From positions 3,534,001 to 3,598,000 of the forward strand of contig NC_014550.1 in NCBI RefSeq assembly GCF_000197735.1: DNA of 64,000 nucleotides, given 5' to 3'. The stretch is from Glutamicibacter arilaitensis Re117 (GTDB taxonomy: Bacteria > Actinomycetota > Actinomycetes > Actinomycetales > Micrococcaceae). A program made the translations under genes and the position numbers. Every line of letters begins with the position of its first letter. The first letter of the stretch is position 1. Positions 1-8,682 of this stretch are shown piece after piece. A model generated the notes under the pieces. The model had not been told where the DNA came from. It was given only the letters and a program-made list of their open reading frames with translations, and did no database searches.

Positions 1-190
1 CGTTCAGCTCCCCTATTTTGAGGTGCCAAGAGCACTTCTGACTGCCGAAAATCCTCATATCTTCTCCGGTGCTGAAGTTCAGCGATCGAGATGACTTGGA
101 CTCTGCGCAAATGAAAAAGCTCATCAAGAGCGATTTGACGCAAAAGCTTTTGCTATTGAGACCTCCCTGTCGTCCAGTGACCTAAGCCCA
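1..190. other. Left-edge sequence without an assignable gene
   Basis: No convincing complete gene is visible. One + frame stays open from about 41 to 184 and ends in TAA, and could be the tail of a gene that begins outside the window, but it has no recognisable domain. Confidence 0.3.
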
Positions 191-294
191 AGTGCACGTT
201 CATTCACATTAATGAAAGTGAACAAACGTACACTTTCGTAAAAGTGTACGTACATTCACTTATAATAATGTGCATATACGTGCACAACAGGAGG
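191..294 (+). promoter_or_regulatory. hipBA promoter and operator array
   Basis: Three inverted repeats lie directly upstream of hipB. Site 1 (198-223) has GTTCA/TGAAC arms around the palindrome CATTAATG. Site 2 (226-251) has perfect 11-bp arms, ACGTACACTTT and its complement, separated by CGTA. Site 3 (270-285) has GTGCA/TGCAC arms. A perfect -10 hexamer TATAAT lies at 261-266 between sites 2 and 3, and the Shine-Dalgarno CAGGAGG is at 288-294. HipB antitoxins are known to repress their own operon by binding such repeats. No good -35 is obvious. Confidence 0.75.
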
Positions 295-298
295 TTTC

Positions 299-952
299 AT
301 GAATCGCGACGTTTCGACCCAAAAGGAACTCGGAGCATTCGTGCATGATGCCCGGATGAAACTCGGCCTCACTCAAGAAGCCCTAGCCGACCGCGCAGGC
401 GTTTCGCGCAAATGGCTTATAGGCCTGGAGCAGGGTGTACGCACGAGAGCTGAACTCGGCAAGGTGTTAGATACCTTTGAAGCACTCGGGATATCAATAA
501 ATCTTTCTTTCAATGCTGAACTCGAAATCGAGTCATCAGATGAAGACCGCTACCATTCGATAGCTCGTATCTCTCCGGCCGCGTCGGAAGCAATTAGAAA
601 AGCCTCGAGTTTGGATCAGTCCTCTTTCCCAAGATTGGCACCCTCGAACATAGGTCAATCGGCCTTCCGAAAACTAGCCGCATCGGGGCTCGGCGAATCC
701 TCATTCCAAAAGTTCGCCAAAGAACTGCGCATCCAAACAGGCATCCGAAACCTAGCCGCCTCCGATCTCGGTCAATCGGCGTTGCAACAGTCCCTTAGAA
801 AAGGGTTGCCTAGTTCAGATGCTTCGACTTTCGATCGCAACTCAAGTACAGCGAACGACGTAGAAAGCGAGCAGGATCAAGCACTTCTTGATAATGACGA
901 ATGCAATGAACCGGACAATAAAGATGAGAACAACGAACAGGGCCCGCGATGA
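299..952 (+). CDS. hipB: HipB-like antitoxin, XRE-family regulator with 13-residue repeats
   Basis: DNA-binding antitoxin of a type II HipBA system: it represses the operon and should neutralise the HipA kinase. Residues about 8-70 form a Cro/CI helix-turn-helix (LGLTQEALADRAGVSRKWL is the helix-turn-helix core). At 217 residues it is far longer than the ~88-residue E. coli HipB. Residues 95-172 are six 13-residue units, best seen as SSFPRLAPSNIGQ, SAFRKLAASGLGE and TGIRNLAASDLGQ; the tail after 175 is acidic and probably disordered. The ATG is preceded by CAGGAGG. The stop overlaps the hipA start by 4 bp. Base composition is lower in GC than the rest of the window, which suggests transfer. 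Confidence 0.85.
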   Translation: MNRDVSTQKELGAFVHDARMKLGLTQEALADRAGVSRKWLIGLEQGVRTRAELGKVLDTFEALGISINLSFNAELEIESSDEDRYHSIARISPAASEAIRKASSLDQSSFPRLAPSNIGQSAFRKLAASGLGESSFQKFAKELRIQTGIRNLAASDLGQSALQQSLRKGLPSSDASTFDRNSSTANDVESEQDQALLDNDECNEPDNKDENNEQGPR

Positions 953-2235
953 AAGAACTCGTGACCTTTTTATACGGGCAGCCTGTCGGAATCCTTCAAC
1001 AAGATCATTTTGGTAACAGAAAATTTCAATTCGTCCCACAAGATTCTAGACAAGCCAGATTATCCCTGGCAATGCCCTATCGAGAGACCCCTTACCAGCG
1101 CTCTATTACTGATCCGTTCATCGAGGGGCTAATTCCGGAAGGCGAAGCTGTCCGCCAGTCGTTCGCTGATGACTTTGGCATTTCGGCAAAGAATCCCTTC
1201 GCCTTACTTGAGCATATTGGGTTTGAATGTGCAGGCGCAGTGCAGTTCGTACGGCCGGATGAAATTGATGAGTTCATTCACATCCCCGGTGAACTGGTGG
1301 CGTGCAGTGACAAAGAAATCGGTCAACGTATCAGGGCCTTGTCTTCGTCCCCAAGAGGATCGTGGACCGTCAATCGCGAACGATGGTCACTAGCTGGAGC
1401 CCAAAGCAAATTCGCTTTGCGCTGGCAAAACGGGTGGCATGAAGCCACAGGCAGTGAACCGACAACCCACATTTTCAAACCTGGAATCCAAGACTTTCGA
1501 GATCAGGCACTCAATGAGCATCTGTGCCTGAAGACGTTAGGACTCGTGGGGATGCAAGTCGCCGAGACCAGCTTCATGCAGTTCGACGGGCAATCGGCAA
1601 TCGTGGTGAATCGATACGACCGGCTCGTCGAGGGAAACACCGTCTACCGGGTCCATCAGGAAGACTTCTGCCAAGCCACATCAACCGTACCGACCAATAA
1701 GTACGAGTCGAACCGAGGGCCCAGCGCATTAAAGATCATCAATACCCTCCGGGAAGCCCGCGCTCCCGAAACTGAAGTCCACAAATTCGTTGAAGGCCTC
1801 ATTGGAAATTACCTTTTGGGGGCTCCCGACGCACACGGCAAGAACTACTCGATACTTCATCTTCCCGACGGTGGCGTACAGCTTGCACCGTTTTACGACA
1901 TTGCGTCTGGCTTGCCTTACGAACACGTTGATAATGACGGTTTCCCAAAGAGAAATGATGGACTGCGGATGGCAGCCATGGCCATCGGGGGCGAGCGAAG
2001 GTTCGGACGAGTCTCATCACGACACTGGTCAAGATTTGCTCGAGAAGCAAAGATCAATGAAGAGTGGTTGCGGAATACGGTCAGCGCGATGACATACGCT
2101 CTGCCCATCTGTTTGGCACAAGTTCTCGAAAATGAATCAGAGGCTATCGGCAACAGCGAACTCCCGAGCAAGCTTTATCAAAAAGTTGAACATCTCTGCG
2201 CGACAACTCAAACACTTCTAGCTCACGATTTGTAA
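949..2235 (+). CDS. hipA: HipA-family serine/threonine kinase toxin
   Basis: HipA toxins phosphorylate glutamyl-tRNA synthetase and cause dormancy; the target here is not shown. The 428-residue length is normal. An N-terminal subdomain (about 1-110) precedes the kinase core. Visible motifs are SLAGAQSK (147-154, the loop carrying the autophosphorylated serine in E. coli HipA), THIFKP with the ATP-contacting lysine at 177, HQEDF (236-240), GAPDAHGKN with catalytic D294 and K298/N299, and FYDI with metal-binding D317. All kinase residues I can check are present, so the toxin looks intact. The ATGA overlap with hipB implies translational coupling. Confidence 0.92.
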   Translation: MKELVTFLYGQPVGILQQDHFGNRKFQFVPQDSRQARLSLAMPYRETPYQRSITDPFIEGLIPEGEAVRQSFADDFGISAKNPFALLEHIGFECAGAVQFVRPDEIDEFIHIPGELVACSDKEIGQRIRALSSSPRGSWTVNRERWSLAGAQSKFALRWQNGWHEATGSEPTTHIFKPGIQDFRDQALNEHLCLKTLGLVGMQVAETSFMQFDGQSAIVVNRYDRLVEGNTVYRVHQEDFCQATSTVPTNKYESNRGPSALKIINTLREARAPETEVHKFVEGLIGNYLLGAPDAHGKNYSILHLPDGGVQLAPFYDIASGLPYEHVDNDGFPKRNDGLRMAAMAIGGERRFGRVSSRHWSRFAREAKINEEWLRNTVSAMTYALPICLAQVLENESEAIGNSELPSKLYQKVEHLCATTQTLLAHDL

Positions 2236-2249
2236 TCCAGTAAAACAAA

Positions 2250-2295
2250 GAAGCCACCGCTTTCGTTCAAAACATTGAACGAAAGCGGTGGCTTC
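2250..2295. terminator. Bidirectional terminator between hipA and the OYE gene
   Basis: A perfect 21-bp stem (2250-2270 with 2275-2295) closes on the 4-nt loop AACA. It lies between two convergent genes and can serve both. Confidence 0.85.
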
Positions 2296-2324
2296 CTCAA
2301 ACCTGAGTCAGTCATTTCGAAGAC

Positions 2325-3398
2325 TTAGTTCTCCCAGAATGGGTAGTCGATGTAGCCCTTGGGACCTTCGGTGTAGAAGGTCGCGAAATCTGGTTCATTC
2401 AGCGGCAGCTGCTCCTTCCACCGGCGCACCAAATCCGGGTTGGCAATCGCAGGGCGTCCCACGACTACCGCTTCGCCCCAGCCTTCGGCAACCACGCGTG
2501 CGGCTTCCTCATAGGTGGTGATCTCCGCGAAGCCGGTGTTCAGCAGCACCGGTCCGCCAAAGGCCTTGCGCAGCGACTGGACCAGCTCGCCGGCTGGGTC
2601 ATGGTGCAGGATGCTCAAGTTGGCCAGCCCCAGTGGCGCGATGCCCTGGACCAGCGCGGTGTAGGTAGCCAGCACATCCGCACGATCATTTTCTACCGCA
2701 CCCTGGACATTGTGTTCCGGCGAAATGCGCAGGCCGGTCTTGCCAGCGCCAATGGCGTTGGCTACGGCGGTCACGACTTCGATGACAAAGCTGGCCCGGT
2801 TCTCCGGGGAACCACCGTAGTTGTCGGTGCGGGTGTTGGCCGAAGGCGCCAGGAACTCGTGCAGCAGGTAGCCGTTAGCCCCGTGAAGCTCCACTCCGTC
2901 GAATCCGGCGGCGATGGCATTGCGCGAAGCAGTGACGAATTCCTCGATGATCCTCGGGAGTTCTTCGGTGGCCAGGGCATGCGGAACCGGATACGCGTGC
3001 TTGCCGGTGTAGGTGCGCGACTCTCCTTCAATCGCGATGGCGCTTGGCGCCTCGACGTAGTCAGCACCGGTGGTCTCAGGGTGGGTGACACGTCCGGCGT
3101 GCATGACCTGGGCCACGATGAGGCCGCCTTCGGCGTGCACCGCGTCGGTGACCTTCTTCCAGCCGGCAATCTGCTCCTCGGTGACCAGGCCCGGCTGGCG
3201 GACGAAGCCCTGGCCGGCAAAGCTCGGGTAAGTGCCCTCGCTGACAATCAGACCCAGTGATGCGCGCTGGCGGTAGTACTCGACTACGTCGGCGTTGGGT
3301 ACGCCGTCCTTGCCCGAGCGGGAGCGGGTCAGCGGTGCCATAACCAGACGGTTGGACAGCTTGAGGTCGCCGAGCTCTAGAGGGGAAAACAGATCCAT
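2325..3398 (-). CDS. Alkene reductase, old yellow enzyme family (NemA-like)
   Basis: FMN-dependent NAD(P)H oxidoreductase that reduces activated C=C bonds or nitro esters. The protein of 357 residues starts MDLFSPLELGDLKLSNR and has the family landmarks NRLVMAPLTRSRS (FMN phosphate side), GVELHGANGYLLHEFLAP (active-site strand after the H/N pair), the NYGGS loop near NTRTDNYGGSPENR, and VGRPAIANPDLV at the end. I chose the ATG at 3398 because AGGAG lies 9 nt upstream; a longer reading to 3434 has no such site. It is transcribed alone or with the SDR gene upstream, across a strong hairpin. Confidence 0.9.
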   Translation of the reverse strand: MDLFSPLELGDLKLSNRLVMAPLTRSRSGKDGVPNADVVEYYRQRASLGLIVSEGTYPSFAGQGFVRQPGLVTEEQIAGWKKVTDAVHAEGGLIVAQVMHAGRVTHPETTGADYVEAPSAIAIEGESRTYTGKHAYPVPHALATEELPRIIEEFVTASRNAIAAGFDGVELHGANGYLLHEFLAPSANTRTDNYGGSPENRASFVIEVVTAVANAIGAGKTGLRISPEHNVQGAVENDRADVLATYTALVQGIAPLGLANLSILHHDPAGELVQSLRKAFGGPVLLNTGFAEITTYEEAARVVAEGWGEAVVVGRPAIANPDLVRRWKEQLPLNEPDFATFYTEGPKGYIDYPFWEN

Positions 3399-3510
3399 GG
3401 GTGAGACTCCTGAAGGTGGAAATTGTAGTTGCACAGCGTAACTACCGCCGCTAGCAACTTATTCCTCTCCAGCGCACAATATGAGTTGGCTAACAGCACT
3501 CAGCACCTCA

Positions 3511-3550
3511 ATCCGTGGATGCGGAGCTAGCGTGCCCCGCATCCACGGAT
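3511..3550 (-). terminator. Hairpin downstream of the SDR gene
   Basis: A perfect 14-bp stem (3511-3524 with 3537-3550) with a 12-nt loop follows the SDR stop codon. No T-run follows, so it may attenuate rather than end transcription. Confidence 0.6.
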
Positions 3551-3563
3551 TCAGGCGATTGCG

Positions 3564-4316
3564 CTAAATTGCGGTGTAGCCGCCGTCGACCAGATGATAG
3601 CTGCCGGTGACGAAGGAGGCAGCATCGCTGGCCAGGAAGGCGACGAGAGCCGCCACTTCCTCTGGCTGGCCCACGCGGGCAATGGGGTGCTTGGAAACCA
3701 AGGCATCATAGGCGTCTCTTGGCATCTGCTTCAGCAGCGGGGTCTCGATGAATCCGGGAGCCACGCTGTTCACGCGCACCCCGTCGGTGGCGTATTCAAC
3801 TGCGGCGGTCTTGCTCAGGCCCACCACGGCATGCTTGGTGGATACATAGGCCGAGCTGCCGGCGAAGCCCACGGAACCGAGGATGGATGCCATGTTCACG
3901 ATGGAACCGCCACCGTTCTGGCTCATGGCGTTGGCCTGGGCACGGGTTCCGCGGAAGACGGCATTCAGGTTCACGGAGATGACCTTGTCCCAGTCCTCAT
4001 CGGTGAGCTCGCCCACCTTGGCAGCACGTCCGCCGATGCCAGCATTGTTGACACCGATCTTCAGTGGAGCCATGGCGTTGGCTGCCTGGATGGTTTCGTC
4101 AATGACCTCAGAGGAGCTTGCGTCTCCAGCGACAGCCACCGCTTCTCCGCCTGCGGCCTTGATGGTGCCCACGGTGCCCTGGGCAGCTTCGCCGTTCAGG
4201 TCCTGGACAACGACTTTTGTTCCGTTGGCGGCCAGGAGAATTGCAATTGCTTGCCCGATACCTGATCCGGCGCCGGTAACTACTGCCGAACGATCTGCCA
4301 CATCATACTGAGCCAT
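3564..4316 (-). CDS. Short-chain dehydrogenase/reductase (classical SDR)
   Basis: NAD(P)-dependent alcohol/ketone oxidoreductase of 250 residues, substrate unknown. It has the classical Rossmann motif TGAGSGIGQ (about 15-23), the NNAGIGG motif (about 90), the catalytic Ser-Tyr-Lys set as S..YVSTKHAVVGL (about 143-165), and the PGFIETPL loop. An Asp in VVVQDLNGEA after strand 2 suggests NAD preference. It sits just upstream of the OYE gene on the same strand, but a hairpin separates them, so a shared pathway is only a guess. Confidence 0.9.
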   Translation of the reverse strand: MAQYDVADRSAVVTGAGSGIGQAIAILLAANGTKVVVQDLNGEAAQGTVGTIKAAGGEAVAVAGDASSSEVIDETIQAANAMAPLKIGVNNAGIGGRAAKVGELTDEDWDKVISVNLNAVFRGTRAQANAMSQNGGGSIVNMASILGSVGFAGSSAYVSTKHAVVGLSKTAAVEYATDGVRVNSVAPGFIETPLLKQMPRDAYDALVSKHPIARVGQPEEVAALVAFLASDAASFVTGSYHLVDGGYTAI

Positions 4317-4441
4317 GATGCACTCACTTTCCGTTTCGAGATGGTCACGGGATTTCCGTTGGCCTCATACCTTGGACGCTACTCCGATCCATCCCAAAAG
4401 TCGATGACGTGTCAATCAAACACCTGTCTCCTTCGCCACCA

Positions 4442-5824
4442 TTACCTCATCAGGTGCACCCGGTGGGCAACGCTTTCCATGAATCGCTTATCATGGGTAG
4501 AGAGAATAACCGCTCCCCCGCGTTCCAAGACCGCCGCGATAGTTTCTCGGAGCTTGGCTTCTCCGGCTTCATCCAAGGCTTCAGTCGGCTCGTCCAGCAA
4601 CAGGATCTGCGGTTTGTGGATCACCACGGTTGCCAAGGCCACTAGCCTGCGTGCGGAGGCGGGCAACTCATAGGGGTGGGTTAGCGCAAAGGATTCAAGG
4701 CCTAGTTGCGCGAGCACCTCGGAGATACGATTTAGCATTGCACTTTTCTTTGGAATTCCAAACGACACTTCTCGAAAAACCGTGCGTTCAAAAAGCTGAT
4801 CAGAAGAATTTTGAAGCAGCATCCCCGTCTGTCCGAAAGTCCCCAGCGTTCCTGCCGAGGGCTCAAGCAAACCAGCAATGGCTTTGAGCAGGGTCGTCTT
4901 CCCCGAGCCGTTGGCGCCCGCAAGGCCAAGGCATTCTCCAGATCGGAGTTGAAGATTCACATCTTGCATTACGGGTTTAGTGGAACCGGGATAAGCCAAG
5001 TGCACAGAGTCCACCTTCAGCAATATCCGCGAGTCCGCAGGTATTGGCTGGCGGTGCGTCGTTGGGCTTTCAAGCTCACGTTGCAGTTTCTCGGATGAGA
5101 TCCGTTGCAGAGTCCCTCGGTCCAACGCCCAGAGCTGATCTGCCTCATGGGCCCAGGGCTGCATCGAGTCAGCCAGCACTACGAGAGCCGTTCCATTCGC
5201 GCGAAGCTTGTTGATCATCTCTGAAACAAGTCCGGTGGCATGCCTATCCAGCCCGGCCAGTGGCTCGTCCAGAACAAGGACTCCAGGCTCGCTAATAGCC
5301 AGCGCAGCCAAAGCGACTAGCCGCTCTTGCCCGCCGGATAATTGCTTCGGATTTCGCTCCAGCAAATGCTCCAGGCGAAGCCTCCGGGCAAGCTGGGTGA
5401 CTTGCCGATGCATCTGTTCTCTCGGAACGCCTGCGTTTTCCAGCGAAAACGCCAGTTCCTCTGCGACCGTCCCTCGAATGCCGGATAGGTAATGTCCAGC
5501 ATCTTGAGGCAGTAGACCTACATGCTTGGCCCACTGAGCGACATCAACGCGTGGAGTCGAAGAATGGGAAAATTCAATCTCGGTTCCGTCTACATGGACG
5601 GTTCCGACAAGTTGATCCATGCCGTGGCGTGGCAGCAGGCCAGCAAGTATTGCTCCCAGCGTTGATTTACCGGAGCCCGAGTGCCCTGAAATTACGGTGA
5701 GGGAACCTGGGTGCACATCCAGCTGTAGGTCCCGCAGGGTTGCGTCCGCCCCATCGAGGTAGGCGAAGCTGCGAAGGTTCAATCCAAGTACCGCGGTAGA
5801 TTGATGAGAGAGTTTTCGGCGCAT
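4442..5824 (-). CDS. ECF transporter ATPase, fused A-A' subunits
   Basis: Energises the adjacent T and S components. Two ABC ATPase domains in one 460-residue chain: domain 1 has Walker A GHSGSGKST (about 47-55), signature LSGGQERL and Walker B VLVLDEPLAGLD; domain 2 has Walker A GANGSGKTT and Walker B ILLLDEPTEALD, but its signature region reads ELPASARRL, so LSGGQ has been lost. The halves are therefore asymmetric. The start at 5824 lies 2 nt after the T-component stop. A longer reading to 6061 only overlaps that gene. Cytoplasmic face of the membrane. Confidence 0.9.
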   Translation of the reverse strand: MRRKLSHQSTAVLGLNLRSFAYLDGADATLRDLQLDVHPGSLTVISGHSGSGKSTLGAILAGLLPRHGMDQLVGTVHVDGTEIEFSHSSTPRVDVAQWAKHVGLLPQDAGHYLSGIRGTVAEELAFSLENAGVPREQMHRQVTQLARRLRLEHLLERNPKQLSGGQERLVALAALAISEPGVLVLDEPLAGLDRHATGLVSEMINKLRANGTALVVLADSMQPWAHEADQLWALDRGTLQRISSEKLQRELESPTTHRQPIPADSRILLKVDSVHLAYPGSTKPVMQDVNLQLRSGECLGLAGANGSGKTTLLKAIAGLLEPSAGTLGTFGQTGMLLQNSSDQLFERTVFREVSFGIPKKSAMLNRISEVLAQLGLESFALTHPYELPASARRLVALATVVIHKPQILLLDEPTEALDEAGEAKLRETIAAVLERGGAVILSTHDKRFMESVAHRVHLMR

Positions 5825-5826
5825 GA

Positions 5827-6585
5827 CTACTTGCTCCCAAATCCTGCTAGCGCCAGGATCAGCACCGGTCCAAGCACTGCGCAGACCAAGGCAGCCCACC
5901 GGATGCCACGCTGGACCGAAGAGTCCGGGACCGTTCGCAAACGGGTTCTGGATCCCGTGGCAGGAAAACCTCTCGCCGAAAGGTGAACGGCACGGTCCTG
6001 AGCATCCTGCATGGAAGCAAGAACCAGCGGTACCGCACGCAGGCGCATGCGCTGGAACCACCCTGCCAGCCCAGTTCCGGTGCCCATATTGCGCAGGGTT
6101 TGCGCTTCGCCAATCTGGCGTTGCTTCTCCGCCATTTGCGGTAGCAAAAACAACGTCGCCGCCAACAAATATCCCATCTGCGGTGGAACTGGCGAAAGAT
6201 CAATGGCAGCCACCAGCTGGTGCTTGTCGATGAGCAATCCGCAGAGCAGGCCAACCACGACAAGAACTGCCGTCCTCAGGCCCAGCGACAACGCCACTTC
6301 CAGACCATGGAAGGTCACGCGCAGCAGCCCCCACTGCGCAATGGCAGGAGACTGATCCCGGGAGATCAGCCCATGAATCAACAGCAAGGAAAGGAATGTT
6401 GGCAGCAGCATGGCACCGCTGAGAATTGCCAACTTTTTCAGGTGCCCCGCCCATCCCGCGATAAGCAGGCACAGTGCCATGACGGCGCAGCTCAACCACC
6501 ATAGGCTGGCAGCAGTCGTCATGGTGATAACTGCTATCGCAAGAGCCAGAATGGTGAATGGGTGAAGTTTGATGGTGCGGGGCAT
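5827..6585 (-). CDS. ECF transporter transmembrane (T) component, CbiQ/EcfT family
   Basis: Membrane scaffold linking the ATPase to the substrate-binding S component. It has about 252 residues with several hydrophobic segments in the first 120 and again at the C-terminal end. The coupling-helix region contains RAVHLSARGFPATGSRTR, which resembles the Ala-Arg-Gly motif of EcfT proteins. The ATG at 6585 (MPRTIKLHPF) is 10 nt past the S-component stop; the longer in-frame extension would overlap that gene. Confidence 0.85.
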   Translation of the reverse strand: MPRTIKLHPFTILALAIAVITMTTAASLWWLSCAVMALCLLIAGWAGHLKKLAILSGAMLLPTFLSLLLIHGLISRDQSPAIAQWGLLRVTFHGLEVALSLGLRTAVLVVVGLLCGLLIDKHQLVAAIDLSPVPPQMGYLLAATLFLLPQMAEKQRQIGEAQTLRNMGTGTGLAGWFQRMRLRAVPLVLASMQDAQDRAVHLSARGFPATGSRTRLRTVPDSSVQRGIRWAALVCAVLGPVLILALAGFGSK

Positions 6586-6595
6586 GGGTTGTCGC

Positions 6596-7402
6596 TTACT
6601 TGCTGACGCGCTTTCCCAAGACCCGGTAACGACGGACAAAGGCGAAGCTGCCGCTCAAGCGCTTGGGCAGTGCGTACACCAGAAGAGCTGCGATCAGGAA
6701 GACCACTGCCTTATCCCCTGGATCCGAAATCAATGCCTGCTTGGTGACAGCAGAGAGCAGCGAGTCACCCATGGAGTTAAAGGCGGCAACCAATGCGCCG
6801 GTACCCACGCCCGAGGTGCCGCCGTAAACGAAGGTCGCTACCGGCGAGGAAACCACGCCAACCAGAACACCGGCAACTAGGCCAGCAATTGGCGCCAAGT
6901 AGATGCGACGCAGTGCACCGTAACGTGCAGCGGTTCCTGCAAGGAAACCGACAAGTGCGGCACCGGCCGCGAAAGGCAGAACAGTGGGTGCAAACAGCGA
7001 CCAAACCAGGGTGCTCAGTACACCGGTGGCAGCACCAGCACGGCGTCCTGCCAGGAAGCCGACAATGACAGTACCGATGGAGTCGATGTAGAGAGGGATC
7101 ATTACCGAGCCGACAAACTGCCCAAGGATGATGTTCAACGCCAGTGCTACTGGAATCAAGGTCAAGGTGGAGACAGGAAGATCAGGCAATACCGCCAGCA
7201 ACAGAAGAACGGCAGCTGCAAGGTAAGCGGCGAAGGTCCCGAGAGCAACGCCCTGTCCCAGTCCCTCGACGATTCCCATAGGCTGGGTGGTGATCAAGGT
7301 CAGGTAGGTCGCGACGAGGATTACAGTTCCTGCGAAAGCCAAGAATCGGCGGCGTAGGGTTTGCGACGATGATTCTTCAGGCAATAAAAGATTTGATGAC
7401 AT
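6596..7402 (-). CDS. ECF transporter substrate-binding (S) component
   Basis: Integral membrane substrate-binding subunit with about six hydrophobic segments over 268 residues. The substrate cannot be read from sequence. The gene order S-T-AA' plus the nucleoside hydrolase 120 bp upstream on the same strand suggests a nucleoside or related base as cargo (inference). A CAGGAC sequence about 10 nt upstream could be the ribosome site. I found no clear riboswitch in the 120-bp gap upstream. Confidence 0.8.
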   Translation of the reverse strand: MSSNLLLPEESSSQTLRRRFLAFAGTVILVATYLTLITTQPMGIVEGLGQGVALGTFAAYLAAAVLLLLAVLPDLPVSTLTLIPVALALNIILGQFVGSVMIPLYIDSIGTVIVGFLAGRRAGAATGVLSTLVWSLFAPTVLPFAAGAALVGFLAGTAARYGALRRIYLAPIAGLVAGVLVGVVSSPVATFVYGGTSGVGTGALVAAFNSMGDSLLSAVTKQALISDPGDKAVVFLIAALLVYALPKRLSGSFAFVRRYRVLGKRVSK

Positions 7403-7522
7403 GATGAGGCAGTCCTGAGGTACGAGAATGACTGCGCACCAATAGTTCTGGCTGGCGCGCGCGAGCTGCGGGTCTATGTCACCTCGACCCGGTAGATGAT
7501 TCTAGCTCACTCGGCTTGGCGG

Positions 7523-8620
7523 CTAGGAATCGTTGTCTAGTTTTCGGGCCAGCTCACCGAGGCGTTTAACCAGTTCTTCAAAGCCTGCTTTTGGATCGTT
7601 TCGGGAGACCACATGGGCATTTGCTGGTTTACCCCAGAGTCCCCGGAAATCCGCCACGGTAGTTCCAAACAGTAATTGTGATTCTGTCTCGACATCGATA
7701 GTGGCGGGACGAGTTTCATATTCTAGGGTTCCTGCTGCGACTCCTGCGGCGAAGTAGTCGTGGACATGGGCAATGTAGCCCTGGTCGTAGTGCCGGTGGA
7801 ACTCGAAGTAGAACCGCAAGGCATCAGAAAGATAGCGCACTAGTGGGTTGGATGCTTTGCTGAGCGTGCCTTCGGCGTCGCTGGCTAGAACCCATTCTGG
7901 TTCTTCGCAGCCTGCTTCTTCAGCCAGTTTCGCCAGGAACTCCGGCTGCATTTCAAAACGTTCCGTGGTGTCCAGCGAACAGACGATGGGGAGTTTCTCG
8001 GATTCGATGCCCTGTTCAGCTGCTGCAGTGTAGGCGGCAAAGACTTCCTTGGCTGCGTGCGGGTCCACATGGGTATTCCACTCTGCGGTGGGAGTCGTGT
8101 TGCCTTGGTGGTAGAAAGCACCGCCCATGATTACTACTTTGCGCAACAACCACGGTAGCTTTGGTTCACGGCGCAGAGCCAGCGCGAAGTTGGTCAGTGG
8201 CGCGCTAAGAAGGACCGTGAGTTCCCCGGGGTTGGCGCGGGCTGCTTCAATCCAACTGTCGACAGCGTCATGGTTGGCGATGGTGCTAGGGTCTGGATCA
8301 GGGAGTGTTGCGTAGCCAACGCCTTGAGGTCCATGGGTTTCCGGGGTCGTTACCAACGGAATTTCTAGGGGCTCGCGGGCACCGCTGAGCACCGGAACTT
8401 CAGACTTTCCGCACAGCTTGAGCAGAGCCGAATTGTTTGCAGCGACTTGCTCGACATCAACATTACCTGGAGTGCTGGTGACTGCCTCGATTTGCACATT
8501 ATCGAGCGCGCAGAGATATGCCAAGGCCAGGGCATCGTCGATGCCGGTGTCGCAGTCGATGAGTAAACGATTCAAGAAATCGTTCTTTAGCTGCGATCCA
8601 TCATGGCTATCCTGAGTCAT
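7523..8620 (-). CDS. Inosine-uridine-preferring nucleoside hydrolase family protein
   Basis: Hydrolyses the N-glycosidic bond of ribonucleosides to base plus ribose. The N-terminal calcium-site motif DCDTGIDDALAL (residues 22-33) is intact, and VVIMGGAFYHQGN and the later EWNTHVDPHAA metal-site region match the family. Length 365 is slightly above the usual ~310-330. The ATG at 8620 follows GGGAGG; the longer reading to 8683 lacks support. Context with an ECF importer suggests uptake and hydrolysis of nucleosides (inference). Confidence 0.88.
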   Translation of the reverse strand: MTQDSHDGSQLKNDFLNRLLIDCDTGIDDALALAYLCALDNVQIEAVTSTPGNVDVEQVAANNSALLKLCGKSEVPVLSGAREPLEIPLVTTPETHGPQGVGYATLPDPDPSTIANHDAVDSWIEAARANPGELTVLLSAPLTNFALALRREPKLPWLLRKVVIMGGAFYHQGNTTPTAEWNTHVDPHAAKEVFAAYTAAAEQGIESEKLPIVCSLDTTERFEMQPEFLAKLAEEAGCEEPEWVLASDAEGTLSKASNPLVRYLSDALRFYFEFHRHYDQGYIAHVHDYFAAGVAAGTLEYETRPATIDVETESQLLFGTTVADFRGLWGKPANAHVVSRNDPKAGFEELVKRLGELARKLDNDS

Positions 8621-8682
8621 TGTTCTCCCTCCCTTTTGACACTGATCCCGACCGATGCATGTCCCGTTGCACGGGTCGGTCA

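Noticed and set aside
7403..7522. Riboswitch upstream of the ECF S component
   Set aside because: I looked for a structured leader but saw no stem pattern that matches a known class.
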